Position numbers and translations under genes: made by a program
The notes under the pieces: generated by a model
Databases searched by the model: none
The model's input: only the letters and a program-made list of their open reading frames with translations
What the model was told of the DNA's origin: nothing
Assembly: GCA_036850595.1 (NCBI GenBank)
Contig: CM072158.1
Coordinates: 17,561,422 to 17,625,421, forward strand
Reading direction: 5' to 3'
Origin: Rhyacichthys aspro
Lineage: Eukaryota; Chordata; Actinopteri; Gobiiformes; Rhyacichthyidae
Length of the DNA: 64,000 nucleotides
Shown: positions 34,731 through 47,467 of the stretch, piece after piece
Position numbering within the stretch: the first letter of the stretch is position 1
Layout: every line of letters starts with the position of its first letter

Positions 34731-35051
34731 CACTGAAGTCTTTCGGTACATGCTGTATTTTTGTGGTGACATTCAAAAAAATAATTTTGCGTTGTAGTAC
34801 TTGGTAATGTCCTCAGTCTAGAGACAAATATTAAAAGATCTCAAGCTCTATTTTACTCAAGAGGTCCCAAGATTTGTCAAGACCGGTCAAGACCACAACT
34901 GGGTTATGTGCACAGACTTCCTGATCTGAAAACAAGAGCACAGGACTACTGCAGGACTTTTATAAGACTGTCATGGCTGATGGAGTGACTTCCTGTAAGC
35001 AAAGAAGCGTTTGTCCTTCTTGGTGCTAACTCTGTGGAGTTTACTGCTGCA

Positions 35052-35425
35052 GTGTGTGGCTCAAGAGACATTATCAGAGCAGGACGTCCAATAATCAAAA
35101 GGTTGGTAGTTTGATCCCCGCTCCCCTTGGTTCATACTGTCATTGTGTCCTTGGGAAAAACACCTCACCCACCTTGTCTCCAGTGTCCGTGGCTCTGGTG
35201 TATGAATGTGTGATTGTGGTAGTGTGTTTGGTTGTTGTCGGAGAAGCTGTTGGCGCCGTTGTTCTGGCAGCTACATCTGTCTGTGGCTGCAGAGGTAGCT
35301 TACCACCACCAGCACCACAGTGTGAGTCCTTGTGTGTGTAAATGGGTGAATGGAAGCATAATGTAAAGTGCTTCGAGTGCCCATGAAGGAAGAAAAGCTC
35401 TACATGAATGCCATTTACCATTTTA
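35052..35425 (+). mobile_element. tRNA-derived SINE, right-arm copy
   Basis: Inverted-arm counterpart of the SINE at 14996-15350, now on the plus strand. It has a B-box-like GTTTGATCCC at 35109-35118 and the AAGTGCTTCGAGTGCC tail near 35366. It inserted before the arms diverged, as both arms have it at the same place. Confidence 0.75.
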
Positions 35426-35529
35426 CTGCCGATAACTAGTATCGTTGAATAAAAACATGAACACTCCTCACTTTTTCTCAGTGTTATATGAATGGGACAA
35501 TGTGACATCACTGCTCTTCTTCAGTGGCT

Positions 35530-35725
35530 ACTCTGAAGTGAATGAATGTGTGAATGTGAGTGAATAGTTGTCTGTCAATGTTCGTCCATAAGTGTCAGCC
35601 CTGCGACGAATTGGCCATTGTCCAGGGTGTACCCCGCCTAAGGCCCAAAGCTGCTGGGATAGTCTCCAGCCACCCGCGACCCCTAAAGGGACTAAGCGGT
35701 AGAAAATGAATGAATGAATGAGTCT
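35530..35725 (-). repeat. Dispersed repeat family (CCCAGCAGCTTTGGGCC type), right arm
   Basis: Inverted counterpart of 14690-14890. A few SNPs distinguish it, for example GCGACCCC where the left arm has CATGACCCC. Confidence 0.7.
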
Positions 35726-37068
35726 TGGGGAAATGTAACCATGTTGAAATAAATACAGACGTTCCCAATGCGTCGGCAAAGAAATCATGAGGTTAACTCT
35801 TTCACTGATTTAGGGCAATTGTTGGAAAGGCAGCACCAGCCTTTTACCTTCGCCTTCATCTCCTAAGACTCACCTCTTTTTGAGTTTGAGACTGAAACTG
35901 TAGTATTTCTTTATTTTATCCCCTGATCTTGCTCTTGACTCCATCTGGTCCTGCCCAGGTCTTGGTTTTGACTCTGTCTTGACCCCAAAAAGTCTCTCAA
36001 CTTTTAACAAATCTCCACCGTTTACAAATAAATACTTTACTAATATAATGTCAGTCTGTGAGCTACATTGTTAACATTCCCCAAATTCCAAATTGAAAGC
36101 ACATGAACACACCAAAGTCGGACAAACAGACCCTGACTGAAATGCAGCAATAAACTCAAACAGACAAACACCCAGAGGGCCTCCAGGAAATGCCTCCCCT
36201 CCTCCTTCCTCCCTTCTTTTCTTTCCTCCTGTCTGTGATCTGGTATAATTGTCAGGTTCCTTCCATCAGCTCGATTTATTTCCGTGCCGCCAAAACCCAA
36301 TTGATTTTAAATGAAAATGAAGCGCTCCGGGTTGGGCCGAGCACCTTTCTCTTTATGAGGGGAGCAGAATGGAGCTTTGTCCTCATTTCGCGAGCGCCAT
36401 CGCTGTGTTAAATTGCCTGTGCGCGACCGGCGACAGACTTCGCTCCGGGTTCTTTGCCATCTGTTGGTGGCGAGGAGCATGTGGGCCGGCGTTTACATGT
36501 CAGCGATCTCTCAGGCGGGTGGGCGCCGGGTTCAGACAGGCGAAGGACACACAGCAGACCGTGCAGATTATTTCCGCTTTACCTAAGCTTTACCTCCTCA
36601 TTTTCGATTCAGTTACTGCTCAAGCTGGGACGCGCAAAAATCTAGCTGTAGTTTTCAGTCACATGACATTCGTGGTGTCCTGAAAGGACGATGGGTTCTC
36701 TGTGAGTTCTCCAGATTGCCTTCAACAGCAAAACACACTCATCTGAACACAAACTGCCAGTTTTTGAAAGATCCTAAAACACCCGCCTCACTCTTCAGTT
36801 TTTATAAATGGACGAACAAACAAAGTAACACTACTACCCCTCGATAATTCAGCACAACAATACCATTACATTCATTTTGACAGTTTCTTGACACAAAAAA
36901 CAGAGACTAATTCATCTTTTAAGAACAAAGTGTGTCTTGTTTGACAGATTCTCCACTGGGTGTCAGGGAGTTGTTGTAGTCAAGACCATATTGACCGAGA
37001 TCAAGTCATTACTGAGACCAGAAAGGATCAAGACCGAGTCAAGACCAAGACCATGGAAAGTCACAACT

Positions 37069-37515
37069 GTGTCAAGACAAAAATCAGTGTACAATAAACT
37101 CTAAAAGATATTCTAAAAGATAGTCAAGTTTCAGTAGAGATTAAATTAATTAAATTGAATGTAAAATGATACAAGTTTTCATTCAATCAAAAAAACTGAC
37201 AAATATATCATTTGTGGTCTTGATTGGTCTAGACGTCCAAGACCGAAAAAAAAACAAGTAAAAATGACTTTGATACCAAGACAAGACCTTTAACAAAGTC
37301 TAGACCGGTCTCACTATATCACTACCTTTTGGTAAGAACACATATCTTGCAAGAATGTGCTGCATCATTGCAAAATGTATAGTATATAATATAATAATAT
37401 ATATAATATTGTATCTAACAAAACTCAAACTTACTGTGTTTCTGTAACTGGACAATTCCCAATGAACGACGTAGGTTAATGTTACAGCCACATAAAAAAT
37501 AAATAAATAAATAAA
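37069..37515. repeat. ~447-bp segment present in the right arm and absent from the left
   Basis: The left arm passes directly from TGATTAGT-equivalent sequence to GTCGTGAC near 13362-13372; the right arm has ~447 bp between. The extra part includes CAAGACC-type motifs (GGTCTTGATTGGTCTAGAC, AAGACAAGACCTTTAAC) like those at 8120-8260 and 13376-13470, plus an AAAT tract at its distal end. It may be an insertion on the right or a deletion on the left. Confidence 0.85.
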
Positions 37516-40019
37516 TTGATTAGTGTAGAAAGTAAAAGTGTAACAATACAAGAGTAAATTAATGGCGTAATTTAACAATGAAAGTCCAAAGATTGACACT
37601 TGGGTCTCTAAGGAGAGTTTATTGTAGTGAAGCTTCCCTTTATAAAGCTGGCCGCACAATATTCAGCCCCATTTTTACCTGATTTCTAATTGTACAACAG
37701 TTATTGAGTGGGGCTGAATTTCAGGTTTGTCGTGCGTACTTGTCATATTGTGTAAAGGGCGTTACGAACAGTTACGTTTTTGAATATTTTGCTTTGAATA
37801 TGCTTTGGAGCAACTACCAAATGCTGTAATATCATTAAAAGTTTCATTCTGCGATTCAGAAGGTTGTACAGAAAGATTGGAACTGCAATTATAACATTCA
37901 TTTTTGAAGTGACATTTTGTAAAGCAGTGGTCACCAACCTCAGTTTTGGTCAAAGCTGAGATCCGTCTACTGAAACTGTGGAAAAAGCCCAGATTGTTCA
38001 AAGCATATTATTGAGACAACCTCTACTTTCAAATTGATGCAACAAAGAAATGAAAAGGTGTCTGGTTGAATTTCACAATTCAGGAAATGGAAATGTTAAT
38101 GAATTATTAATATCATCATCATTATTATTATTATTACAAAAAGTGAATAAAGGAGTGAGCTACACATTACGGCAAAGTTGCACCAACAAAGATTAAGTTA
38201 AGTCTCAATGTTTAGTCGAGTTAAGTAGAATTTGGTTGAAAATGGCTTACAGCAGATTTGAAAATTATCAATGAGGTTTAATAAGAGTTTGATCAGTGTG
38301 GCCATGTCAGAATGAATGCATTAACCTCTGCTTTGTTTACAGTGGAGCGTGCAGCTTGCAACAAGAAATTAACTTAGAACAGCCACATCTGGACACAGGA
38401 TTGTGTGTCTGAGTCCAAAAAGCTTTTTCTAAATAAGAGGCTAATCAAGGGGCTACATTTTTTTACCGAGGGGCCAAGTATTTTTCCACTTGGCTCCTCC
38501 TTTGGTCAAAAATGGCTGAATATCTTCCTTACATCTTTTTTTCCTTACTCTTTACCCCTCAAAACTTTATAGTTAGTTGTTAAAACAAAGAATAATTACA
38601 ACAATAAGCTCTCTAGACAATAATGACAGAATATGTAATTACATTTACCAACAATGCAAACGTTCTTCTCAAAGGACAGATGATCGTTAGGAACATGATG
38701 AGATAATTATGTCTTTCAACGTCATATATTTATTTGCATTCCACTATTACATATTTATTCTCAAAGACTGATGGGGTCAACTTTGATCTGCAGCTGTAAA
38801 AATGATCCTGAGTCGCCGTCAGATTCAAATTGCACTGAAACTCTCAAACTGAATCTAAGCCGATGATGGTATTTGATAAAGTCTGATGTCTGCTCGGCGA
38901 CAACAAGCCATCGTCTCACTGTAAACACTGTAGATAACATAAGATCATACTTTGTGATAACGTCTGTTTCAAAACGTTTCATCACATCCTCCAGTAACAT
39001 GGCAGCAATACAGAGTGTGGAAAAACTGAATGTAGATTGCTATCTTTACCGTTTGCTCTGCATCTTTCCGCATCTTACATTGTCATATAGAGGATGTTGT
39101 AGGAAAATAAGGTTTAAAACAGCTTTCATTTCATCGCTGTGGTACTGACAGGATTCCAGTGTCAGTGAGCCAATGACCAGCGCTGTTTTCTCTGGTATTT
39201 TCCCCTCATTCAGCCGCCAGCCTCCAGCGGGGAGTGGGTGCTTTCCTGTTTGACCCGAGCGGCAGGTTCATCCAGAGGCTAAGGGTTCAATCACCTCCGT
39301 GTGTGCTCTTAACTTAGCCCTTCCCGCCGCGTGTCTGTCACCAGCCTTTTATTCCTCTAAACAGCGCTCTCTGTGTATGTTAACATGCCGGGAAGTCGAC
39401 TCAAAGTTTAATCAGGCAGAAAATGAAAAAAAAAAAAGAAAAAAGACGCTGCTTTGCACATGATACCACCTGAACGCTACGACACAGGTAGCCGTCGATC
39501 ACCCACCCACCCCCTCCTCTGTTCTCATAAAGACACACACCGAGCGCTGTAATGCATCTCGCTTTATGCGTCCCATCTGTCTGCAGGTGGTCACGCTGCC
39601 TCCCAGAAGCAGCCATGAGTTTCAAATGGCCTGAATTGTTGGCGCTGCCCGTCCTCGCCGTGAAACGAGCCGGCCGTCACCAAGCTCCAAAGGCGTATCA
39701 CGAGGAGAAGTGTTCTTTTTTTTTTTTTCTGTAGATGTATGTTAAAGTGTGCACACCACCTGGGGAAGGCTATTAAACATTGTTTTTGTGCTCCACTGCT
39801 TCCATCGCCGTCTCATGGGAACACCTACACTCACTCATTACATGGTGGATATGGGGCGTTTGGTGTAATGCCTAAGAGAAAAGGATATGCACTTGTGACC
39901 AAAATGTGCGGCCTGTTTTACACTGCTGTAGAGCTCCGGACATCATGACTTTGTGTGTTCTGTCGGCCATGTTGGCAGGAAAAAGCAAGTACCACGTGAC
40001 AGTTATTGAGCTAAACTTT

Positions 40020-40290
40020 AAAGGTCCCATATTATACTATTTTGAACATTATACAGTGTATTTTGGATACATGTAGGTTACCATATCACGTTTTGCAACA
40101 TGAAACACACAATAATTATCTTATACAAGCGGTTTGAATGAACTCTCATCATGAGTCCAAAGTGAACGGTCTGATTTGGCGCTGTCACTTTAAGGCTCAG
40201 CTCTCCCGTGTTGGCTCCGCCCACTTCCTGCCTGACGTCACGCTAGAGCTAGCACTGCAACTGCACTTGGGTATGTGTTTGAGGTAGAAA
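40020..40290 (+). repeat. Dispersed repeat beginning AAGGTCCCATATTATACT, right arm
   Basis: Inverted-arm copy of the element at 10640-10925, with few differences. Confidence 0.5.
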
Positions 40291-42880
40291 CAACGTTAGA
40301 ACATGGTTAACTTCAAATCAATATCTCTGACCCTTCTCATGCAAAATTATTCATAGCTTAGTTGGCTGTGATTGATTTCTCAGAGTTTTGCAAATGCTAA
40401 TAGATAAATAATGTAATATTTATGCTAGCGTTGGGTGCATGGTGACACTAGTAGTAGGTTTTGAGAAACCCAGATACAGTACCTGGAGAACTTCAATAGA
40501 AACCAGGATACTGTGGCTGTATATGTTGTGTTCCGATTTCTTAAGCTTAATAGTGTGAGTCAGAGCAAAACTTTCATACAAGCTACAACCACGCTGACAA
40601 AACTTAAGACTGTTATTAACCAAGTATTTCTCTGTACTGTGCAGTTTGTCCAACACTACGGCCACTTTCATGTTTCAGTTTTTTTCTTTAACTTCATTCT
40701 GAGCTGTGACTGTGACACTCCAGTCAAAAATTGTCCATCTGTTGGCCTAGTTATGGTTTAAAAAAAAAAGAAAGAAAAAAAAGCCATGTCTGTATTGTAT
40801 GTTACTTGTCATTAAGGGTGTTTTATTTTGAAAGAATAAACACAGGTTACTATGATTTGGAAATGAGTAACCAGGTTTCTCTGAATGCATGTTAACGTCA
40901 TATCCCGACTATTGTCATAACAGGGATGAGGCTCATAACCGTACTCATGTGCACATAAACATTGTCAGAAAAGATGGCTGTCTTGTTGGAACCTGACTTT
41001 GACATACGAGGAACTGCAGCAATAAGAACTGGTCCTTCTTTTGGCAATATAGCATGAGACAATGTATAAAATATCTGATTGCATGGATGTGTTCTTAATA
41101 CAAAGCCACTCAACTGTAAAGAAAGAATAACCAGATGGTGATTGCATTGGAGCATATCACTATATCTGAGCCAGACCACAGCTGTTTTTGTGATTGTCAC
41201 TGGTAAAATGGCCATGATTTGGTAGATATGTCAACCATCCAGATTTTTTTTCTGTTGTATTCAAAGAGCAGACTGGTCTCATTTTCAGTTTTAGGTTAGA
41301 TTTCAAGGAGTGATGAAAAAATAAACTGCTTCTTGACACAATTTACTGGACGTATCGCTAGCAAGAAAAAAAGCTTGCTCCATTTTTTTTCTTGCGCAAC
41401 TTGAGTAACTTATCTAACAGAAATCTTAGCACTTATTTTCCCATTTTTGCCGGTTCAACAGCCAAATGAGTCACTTGATACTTTGTACTTTTACGTAACA
41501 CAAATGGACTATTTCCCACCTACTACTGAGAGAATGTCATGCTGCACTTACATCCTTATGCACTTCATCTTTAATCTACTACATTAAAACTCAAATCTCA
41601 ATCTTTGTTAGCCTCGCTGCAATATGCATAACAATGAGAGATGGGTTTTCAATACAAAATATACATTTAGCCTGTTAACTAACAGATGTACTTAACATGT
41701 CCTTAGGCCATGGCCATAGGCCATTAAGTCTGTAGATGTTGAATACATACATTCTACATACATACGTTACAATACATACATTTCTGCTGTACTTTAGTGG
41801 CCATTGCTTTGTCCTGTGTAGATAACCTGTTCACAACCTTGTCCTCTTTATGCACCCGCACTAAGTATTAAATTAGTTACAATTGGATTTATTTTATTGA
41901 GTATGTATTAACTATTCTAAAAGTACTCCAAAAAAACATATGCATTCTTTAAAACCTTCAGTGTCCTCTATTGAATGAAATGCACTGTTGCCATAAGCTA
42001 CAGAAGTTTCTAACAATAAAATCTCAAAGCAATGTCGCACAAAAAACATGGCTGACGTTCTCTCTCTAAGCTGTGTCCGACTGGCCAAAAACCACTAAGA
42101 ATCCAAACTTTCCAAAGCCCACCCTCGCAGCATTATGTCAGCTTTGTGCAAGTTCGCTCCAAGATTCCGTCGAAGTTTGGTTGTGTAACGACTCGCTGAG
42201 ACCTCTCCTTGTCGCCTCAAACTCCATCGCCGACCTCAGATAAGAGAGAATCGATACATTTATAAGTCGTCACTTTCTAATTAACCTTAGCAGACGTCGC
42301 ACTTTTCATGCCATTTTACAGAAGCAGCGTTCTTCCCCCCGAGCTGCAAATGTAATGCCGTAAAATTTGGCATTTGCAAAAAGTCACACTGGGTGAATGT
42401 GGAGAAGGATAAGATTAAATCTTCAGGGAATTCCATCGAGAACGAGGGTCCAGTAATTATAAAAGCTTGTCCCACACTGTCGGTAATTGAGTTTGCAGTG
42501 ATGAAGTATGGGAGAGAGTAATTTGATCTGCAAAGATGTCAGAAAGAGTCTTTTCTCCATGGGTTATGTGGGCTGTAGTTGATTGTCAGACAGTTTTACT
42601 TCATGGTAGGTGAAGTTTGATTGTTAATCTTAGCTTTTATGCTGGGTTCGTGTGCTTCTCATATGGTCCCAGTAGAGTTACAGTACTCTAGATCAGTCTG
42701 GAGACCAGTTTTTTTGCTCTAAAGGTCTCTTAGTCTCAAACTCATTTTTACTTGTTTTTTTCTTGCTCTCAAACTCATTTTTACTGGGCATTGTCTTGGC
42801 CTTTTACTGATTTCTCGAAAAACAAATGGATTGTTTTTCTACATTTGTGTGATTGCATGAAAACTTGAAAATAAAACATG

Positions 42881-42901
42881 AAATATATATATATATATAT
42901 A
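42881..42901. repeat. (AT)n microsatellite, right arm
   Basis: Shorter counterpart of the (TA)n tract at 8019. Confidence 0.85.
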
Positions 42902-43555
42902 AAAATCTGTATTTTTCCCCCAAGTTTGGTACCTAACCTCAGCCTAAATTCTGGCTATTTCCTTTTATTTTTTGTCAATACACAGTAACCTTGCATATGT
43001 AACTATTGTGTTCCTTTGCTGCTAGCATGTTCATTTAATGTGATGCTCTTGAAAGCTCAGAGAAATGGTTACTTTTTTTAAATGTAGGTAACGGTTAGAG
43101 TAAAACAAATAATGAGAGAGAAATTGCAATCAAACATAATAAAAGTTATCCTTTGTTTTAAGTTGGTGTTTGTTCAGCCTGTGTATAATGAAAGTTTAAA
43201 TCATGTCTCCCCATATAAACAATGAGTGCTAATTTGAGAGTCTATTAGGTTTATTTTATGCCGTTCTAAAATGCAATACACATAATCAGATTTTGCACCT
43301 GCATGTACTTATAATCCGGATATTATTTAACGTAGTAGTACATATTGAGTACCCAGACCATTTAAAACTGTGCTCATGACGCTTATAAAGCCTTATTTGT
43401 TAAAGCTGGTCAGACTTGACTAAGCTCATGCTCCTTTGATGATTAAGTGACTCAATTCTGCAACACTATCAAGGCACATATAAAGAAACGAGTTATACAA
43501 ATGTTGAATGTAAATACCAGTTTAACCTTTTGTGTTCTGTTTATTTCCTCTGCAG

Positions 43556-43704
43556 CCATTGAAACCCAGAGCACCAGTTCAGAGGAGTTGGTCCCCAGCC
43601 CGCCGTCCCCTCCGCCCCCGCCCCGAGTCTACAAACCCTGCTTCGTGTGCCAGGACAAGTCGTCTGGATACCACTATGGAGTCAGCGCCTGCGAAGGCTG
43701 CAAG
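43556..43704 (+). CDS. rarb: Second, inverted copy of the rarb DNA-binding-domain exon (right arm)
   Basis: The translation is identical to that of the exon at 7215-7363, on the opposite strand, with the same acceptor (CTCTGCAG before 43556) and donor (GTACGC after 43704). Zinc-finger cysteines and the CEGCK motif are intact and there are no stops or frameshifts. It lies within the reverse-complement arm that begins right after the 100-N gap. No A-domain exon, promoter or retinoic acid response element precedes it on the plus strand: the sequence upstream is duplicated intron back to the gap. As assembled it is therefore an orphan exon. It is most simply the same rarb exon from another haplotype or duplicated contig placed in reverse. 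If the duplication is real, this would be a promoterless partial copy. No second-finger exon was recognised downstream to position 64000. Confidence 0.9.
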
Positions 43705-44799
43705 GTACGCACCGAGCGACACCTCAGTCTGTGAGAATGTGCAGTGAGACTGTTAGTACAACGTAAATGTGCGCTATAATTGTTTTTTTGTTGTTGGTTT
43801 GACAACAGAGCTCACTTTTATTGTCTTTTTGGTCTATGTGCACTCCTTTTGGTGGCTATTGGTGGTTAATCCAAATCCACTGGAAACTCTGTGAAAAAAG
43901 GGTAAGTGCAATGTAGAGGCCAACGTGCACCAACATGGAAGAAGTGGGTCACTTTGGGGTTGCAAAAAATTGTGACATGGAAGTTTTTCATATTTATGTG
44001 GCCCATTGAACTGTTTTGAGGAAAAAAAATCTTAAAGCAAATTGATGGAATGAAACATAGAGTAAGTATGTTTTATTTAGGTAATAATCAGAAATGGTGC
44101 AAGTAAACATGTTCCTGCATTAAACCTGTTTGCTTGCTGTCTTGTTTATTTATTTATTTATTCATTTATTTTTACTGTTTTTTTTCATCTCACTCATTAT
44201 ACATTCTACTTTTGGACCTGGAGCTGTCAGTGAGTTGTGTGAATGTGTTTTGACAGCGGTGACATATTATTGTCATATGAACATTGATATGCAGGCTGAA
44301 GGGAATCTGATTGCCTGCTGCATATTTATTTGTTTGTGTCAGTCCAGTCAGTCCAGGGTTTTCCCAGCGTCTGTCTCCATATAGTGTGGAGGAACTTCTG
44401 AAATGCTGCCAAGAGACAAATGTAAAGTCTCTCAGAAGTAAATATAGAGACATAGGGCGTGCGGTTTTGCTGGAGGACTTCGAAAAAGGATGATGTTTGT
44501 GGTTGTTTCGGATTTCTTTGTACACTCAGAACAGAAATAACTTGAGAGTGCTCAGAGTTTTCTCGCTGTTATCGCTCTAGTGGTGGTGAAGTGGTTTTAG
44601 AGCACAAATCAAGTGCCATAGACTGTGACAAGTGATTCCTGTCAGTGTGAAAAAAGATTTTCTGCTGTTACCATTAGTAAAATAGGCACGCTAAACTGAT
44701 CAGCGCCTCCATGACAAGTCCTACCTCTTTGAGCACAATAACGCTTTCTGATTGGTTTGTCTGTTGATGCTTGTGTGTGATTGGATAACTTTGAGAGGC

Positions 44800-45474
44800 T
44801 CAGGTCTGTTTTGGCAGGTTGTCTTTCTTAAGCACACACTTGAGTGACTGTTGCATTCTTGGGACGTCCAGTAAGGCTCCCTGTCCTGAGTGGAGGGGTC
44901 TGGTGGGGCCATAAGGTGTGAGGAGGTCAGACAAATAGTGTGGTGTCAGAGCTTTAAAAGTCAATAATAAAATTTCAAAATCAATACAGTACTTCACAGA
45001 GGGGGATGAGGTCAGGGGTGATATGTTTGTGTCCAGTAGCTTTTTGGATAAGCTGTGGGTGATGAATAGAGCATTGGTTAATGCTAGAACGTAATGCATT
45101 GCCGTAATCAAGCCAGAAACAGATAAATGCATAGATTAATTTTTGGAAGTTGGAAAAGGTTAAAATCAACTTGAAAATGACCTTTTTTGTTTTGTTAAAT
45201 CAGAGGTCATTTCTAATAAGCAAACTAGGCTCTAGGCTCTTCTTAATAGGCACTGAAATGTATGTGTCATCAGCGTAAAAGTGCTAAGAGACAATCTGAA
45301 ATTCTATCATTGACCGAAGTAACTTAAATAAATGGTTTCATATTTTGGTTTGTAAAATGCAGACTGAGCCCTATTAGAAAACACAGAAACCAAAGAAATA
45401 AAGTGCTTCTCAAGCAGCCCAAAGAGAACAGAATAGAGGTCAACAGTGTCAAAGGCTGTGGTAACATCCAGCAT
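44800..45474 (-). pseudogene. Degraded LINE reverse transcriptase fragment, right-arm copy
   Basis: Reverse-complement counterpart of the fragment at 5447-6121, with the same motif A, YADD and C-terminal remnants and the same frameshifts. A few substitutions separate the copies. Shared lesions show that the LINE decayed before the two arms diverged. Confidence 0.87.
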
Positions 45475-47454
45475 AATTAAAATATGAGTTTAACCAGCTA
45501 TATGCAAGGTCAATCAATAAAAGTTTAATATTAGTAAATGAAGCTTAATGTGTGACTGTTTGAAGATCTGCAGCCAGTCAAAATGACCCGTGTAAATCTT
45601 GTCAGGACAGAATGTGAACTGCAAACACTAACATCAGCAGTGACACTAGGCTAATGGTTATGTTGTAATATAATCTTTAATTTTTTTTAAACTTTTAATA
45701 AATAGAAATTGGTTGAAGGTCATAGTACAGTACAGTATATTATAGTATCTTATGATTTGAGAACACCATCTCCTGGAACTCCTCTTAGTAACTGAACAAA
45801 AAAAATATGTGCAACCCTAATAATAAGTTGATGTTGGCATGACAACTGTCCATCCACCATTGTTAATCATTAGCATCTAATATAGAAAACACAGGCCTTT
45901 TCTTTACGTGTAGAATGTTTGATATATTTAGTTCAGGTATTTGCCAAAGAGAAACTCCACTCTTTTCTCTGTGTGCATGTCACTAGTCATTTCGGTGAAG
46001 CATCATTTTCTCCGTCTCTGTCCTTAAATATTCTACTTTTAGAAAATTCCTTCTGACATCTGCTTTGCCAGCAATTGACTGTCTTCTCCTGATTTTTGGC
46101 AGCTGTTGCCTAGCAACATTTCACGCCTGCAAGAGCATTAGCATAGATAGACGTACTGTATAAACAATATTTGGCTGGCTGTGAATGTGCAGAATCTACT
46201 CTGGGAAGCATTCCACAGACACACAACACCAAGGCCATGATATAAATACTGCTGTGTTATATGTGGCACAATAGAACGGTGTCAGCATAAACAGCACTCT
46301 TGTTTAACATTCGTCACAACTTATGGCTTATATGCAAAACAAATGAAGCTTATTTGGCAATAGTGAGAGTGACTCAATACTGTGATGTGTTTATTTTCTC
46401 GATTCTTCTTCATTTTAAAGTTTTGGAGAGAGAGTTAGGGCAGTTGTTTGGTGAAGTGTGCAGATCTTCTTCCCTATGTAGCATGCTGGGCTGTATCATT
46501 CAGTGAGAGACACTACTGTCACTACTCAATCTATTTTGAGGTCATTATTTTGAGGAGAATTATGAACTGATGTGTACATTTATAGGATTTGTATCATTCT
46601 TTCTCTATGTGGACCAAAACACAAAGAACTCACATGACCAGTACAAAAGGTGTGCCATCATAAGTTAGCCCCCACACCAGGTGTTGATATTAAAATGTCT
46701 GCCGATAATACAAAGAAAGTGTCTATTCCACCAGTGGCTCTCTCTATTTACACATAGAAACAGCTCAAAAAGAAAAATATAAATAGAGAAAAGCAAACTG
46801 ACAAATTTTCTAAACTTCTAAACTTTTGGTCTGATGTAACGTCTCAGTGTTGTCAGAGTTTAATTTTTTAGAACATAAAGGCAGAAAAGGTCGCTATGAT
46901 ATTATTTGGTGCAAATGGAAACATCAGTCATTTTTCATACAATGCAGCTGTAGTACGACAACTTAGCGATTGATGTGTGATTGATTATGTTGAAGACCTT
47001 TGCGCAGAGGCATTTTGACCATTTTAATTCATCATTTGTCTTATTAATTGTGTGTTTAGTCCCTGCTCAAGTTTCTTCTGTGCTGGTTTTGCAAAAGCAT
47101 CTGAGGAATGCTTCACAGTTCATAAACACAGCAGTAGAATCAAAACAATACAATGGTCAGGCATTGCACATAAAAACCTGAATTTTGCCAAAGTGCATTA
47201 TAATGTGAGTGTGGTGCATGTCTTCCTTCCTCGCAGCCGTCGATGCGCTCTCTCCTCGTGCAGCGCCGAGGCTTCCGTCGGCCGTTATTGAAGCAGAGGA
47301 ATGCCAGGAATCCTTTGGAGTTTTTTTTTGGGCCAAAACAGGGGGAGGCACCGATCAGCTCACTCACCAGGCTCTGGGTCAAACTAAGTTCTCGGGGCGT
47401 ACTCTCATGACACTCCCCAGTCTCTGTATAAGCCTCATCGTAAAAGGCCTGACG

Positions 47455-47467
47455 TGACCTCTGACCC
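47455..47467 (-). promoter_or_regulatory. Perfect DR1 nuclear-receptor site (right arm)
   Basis: Inverted counterpart of 3433-3445, unchanged. Confidence 0.45.
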
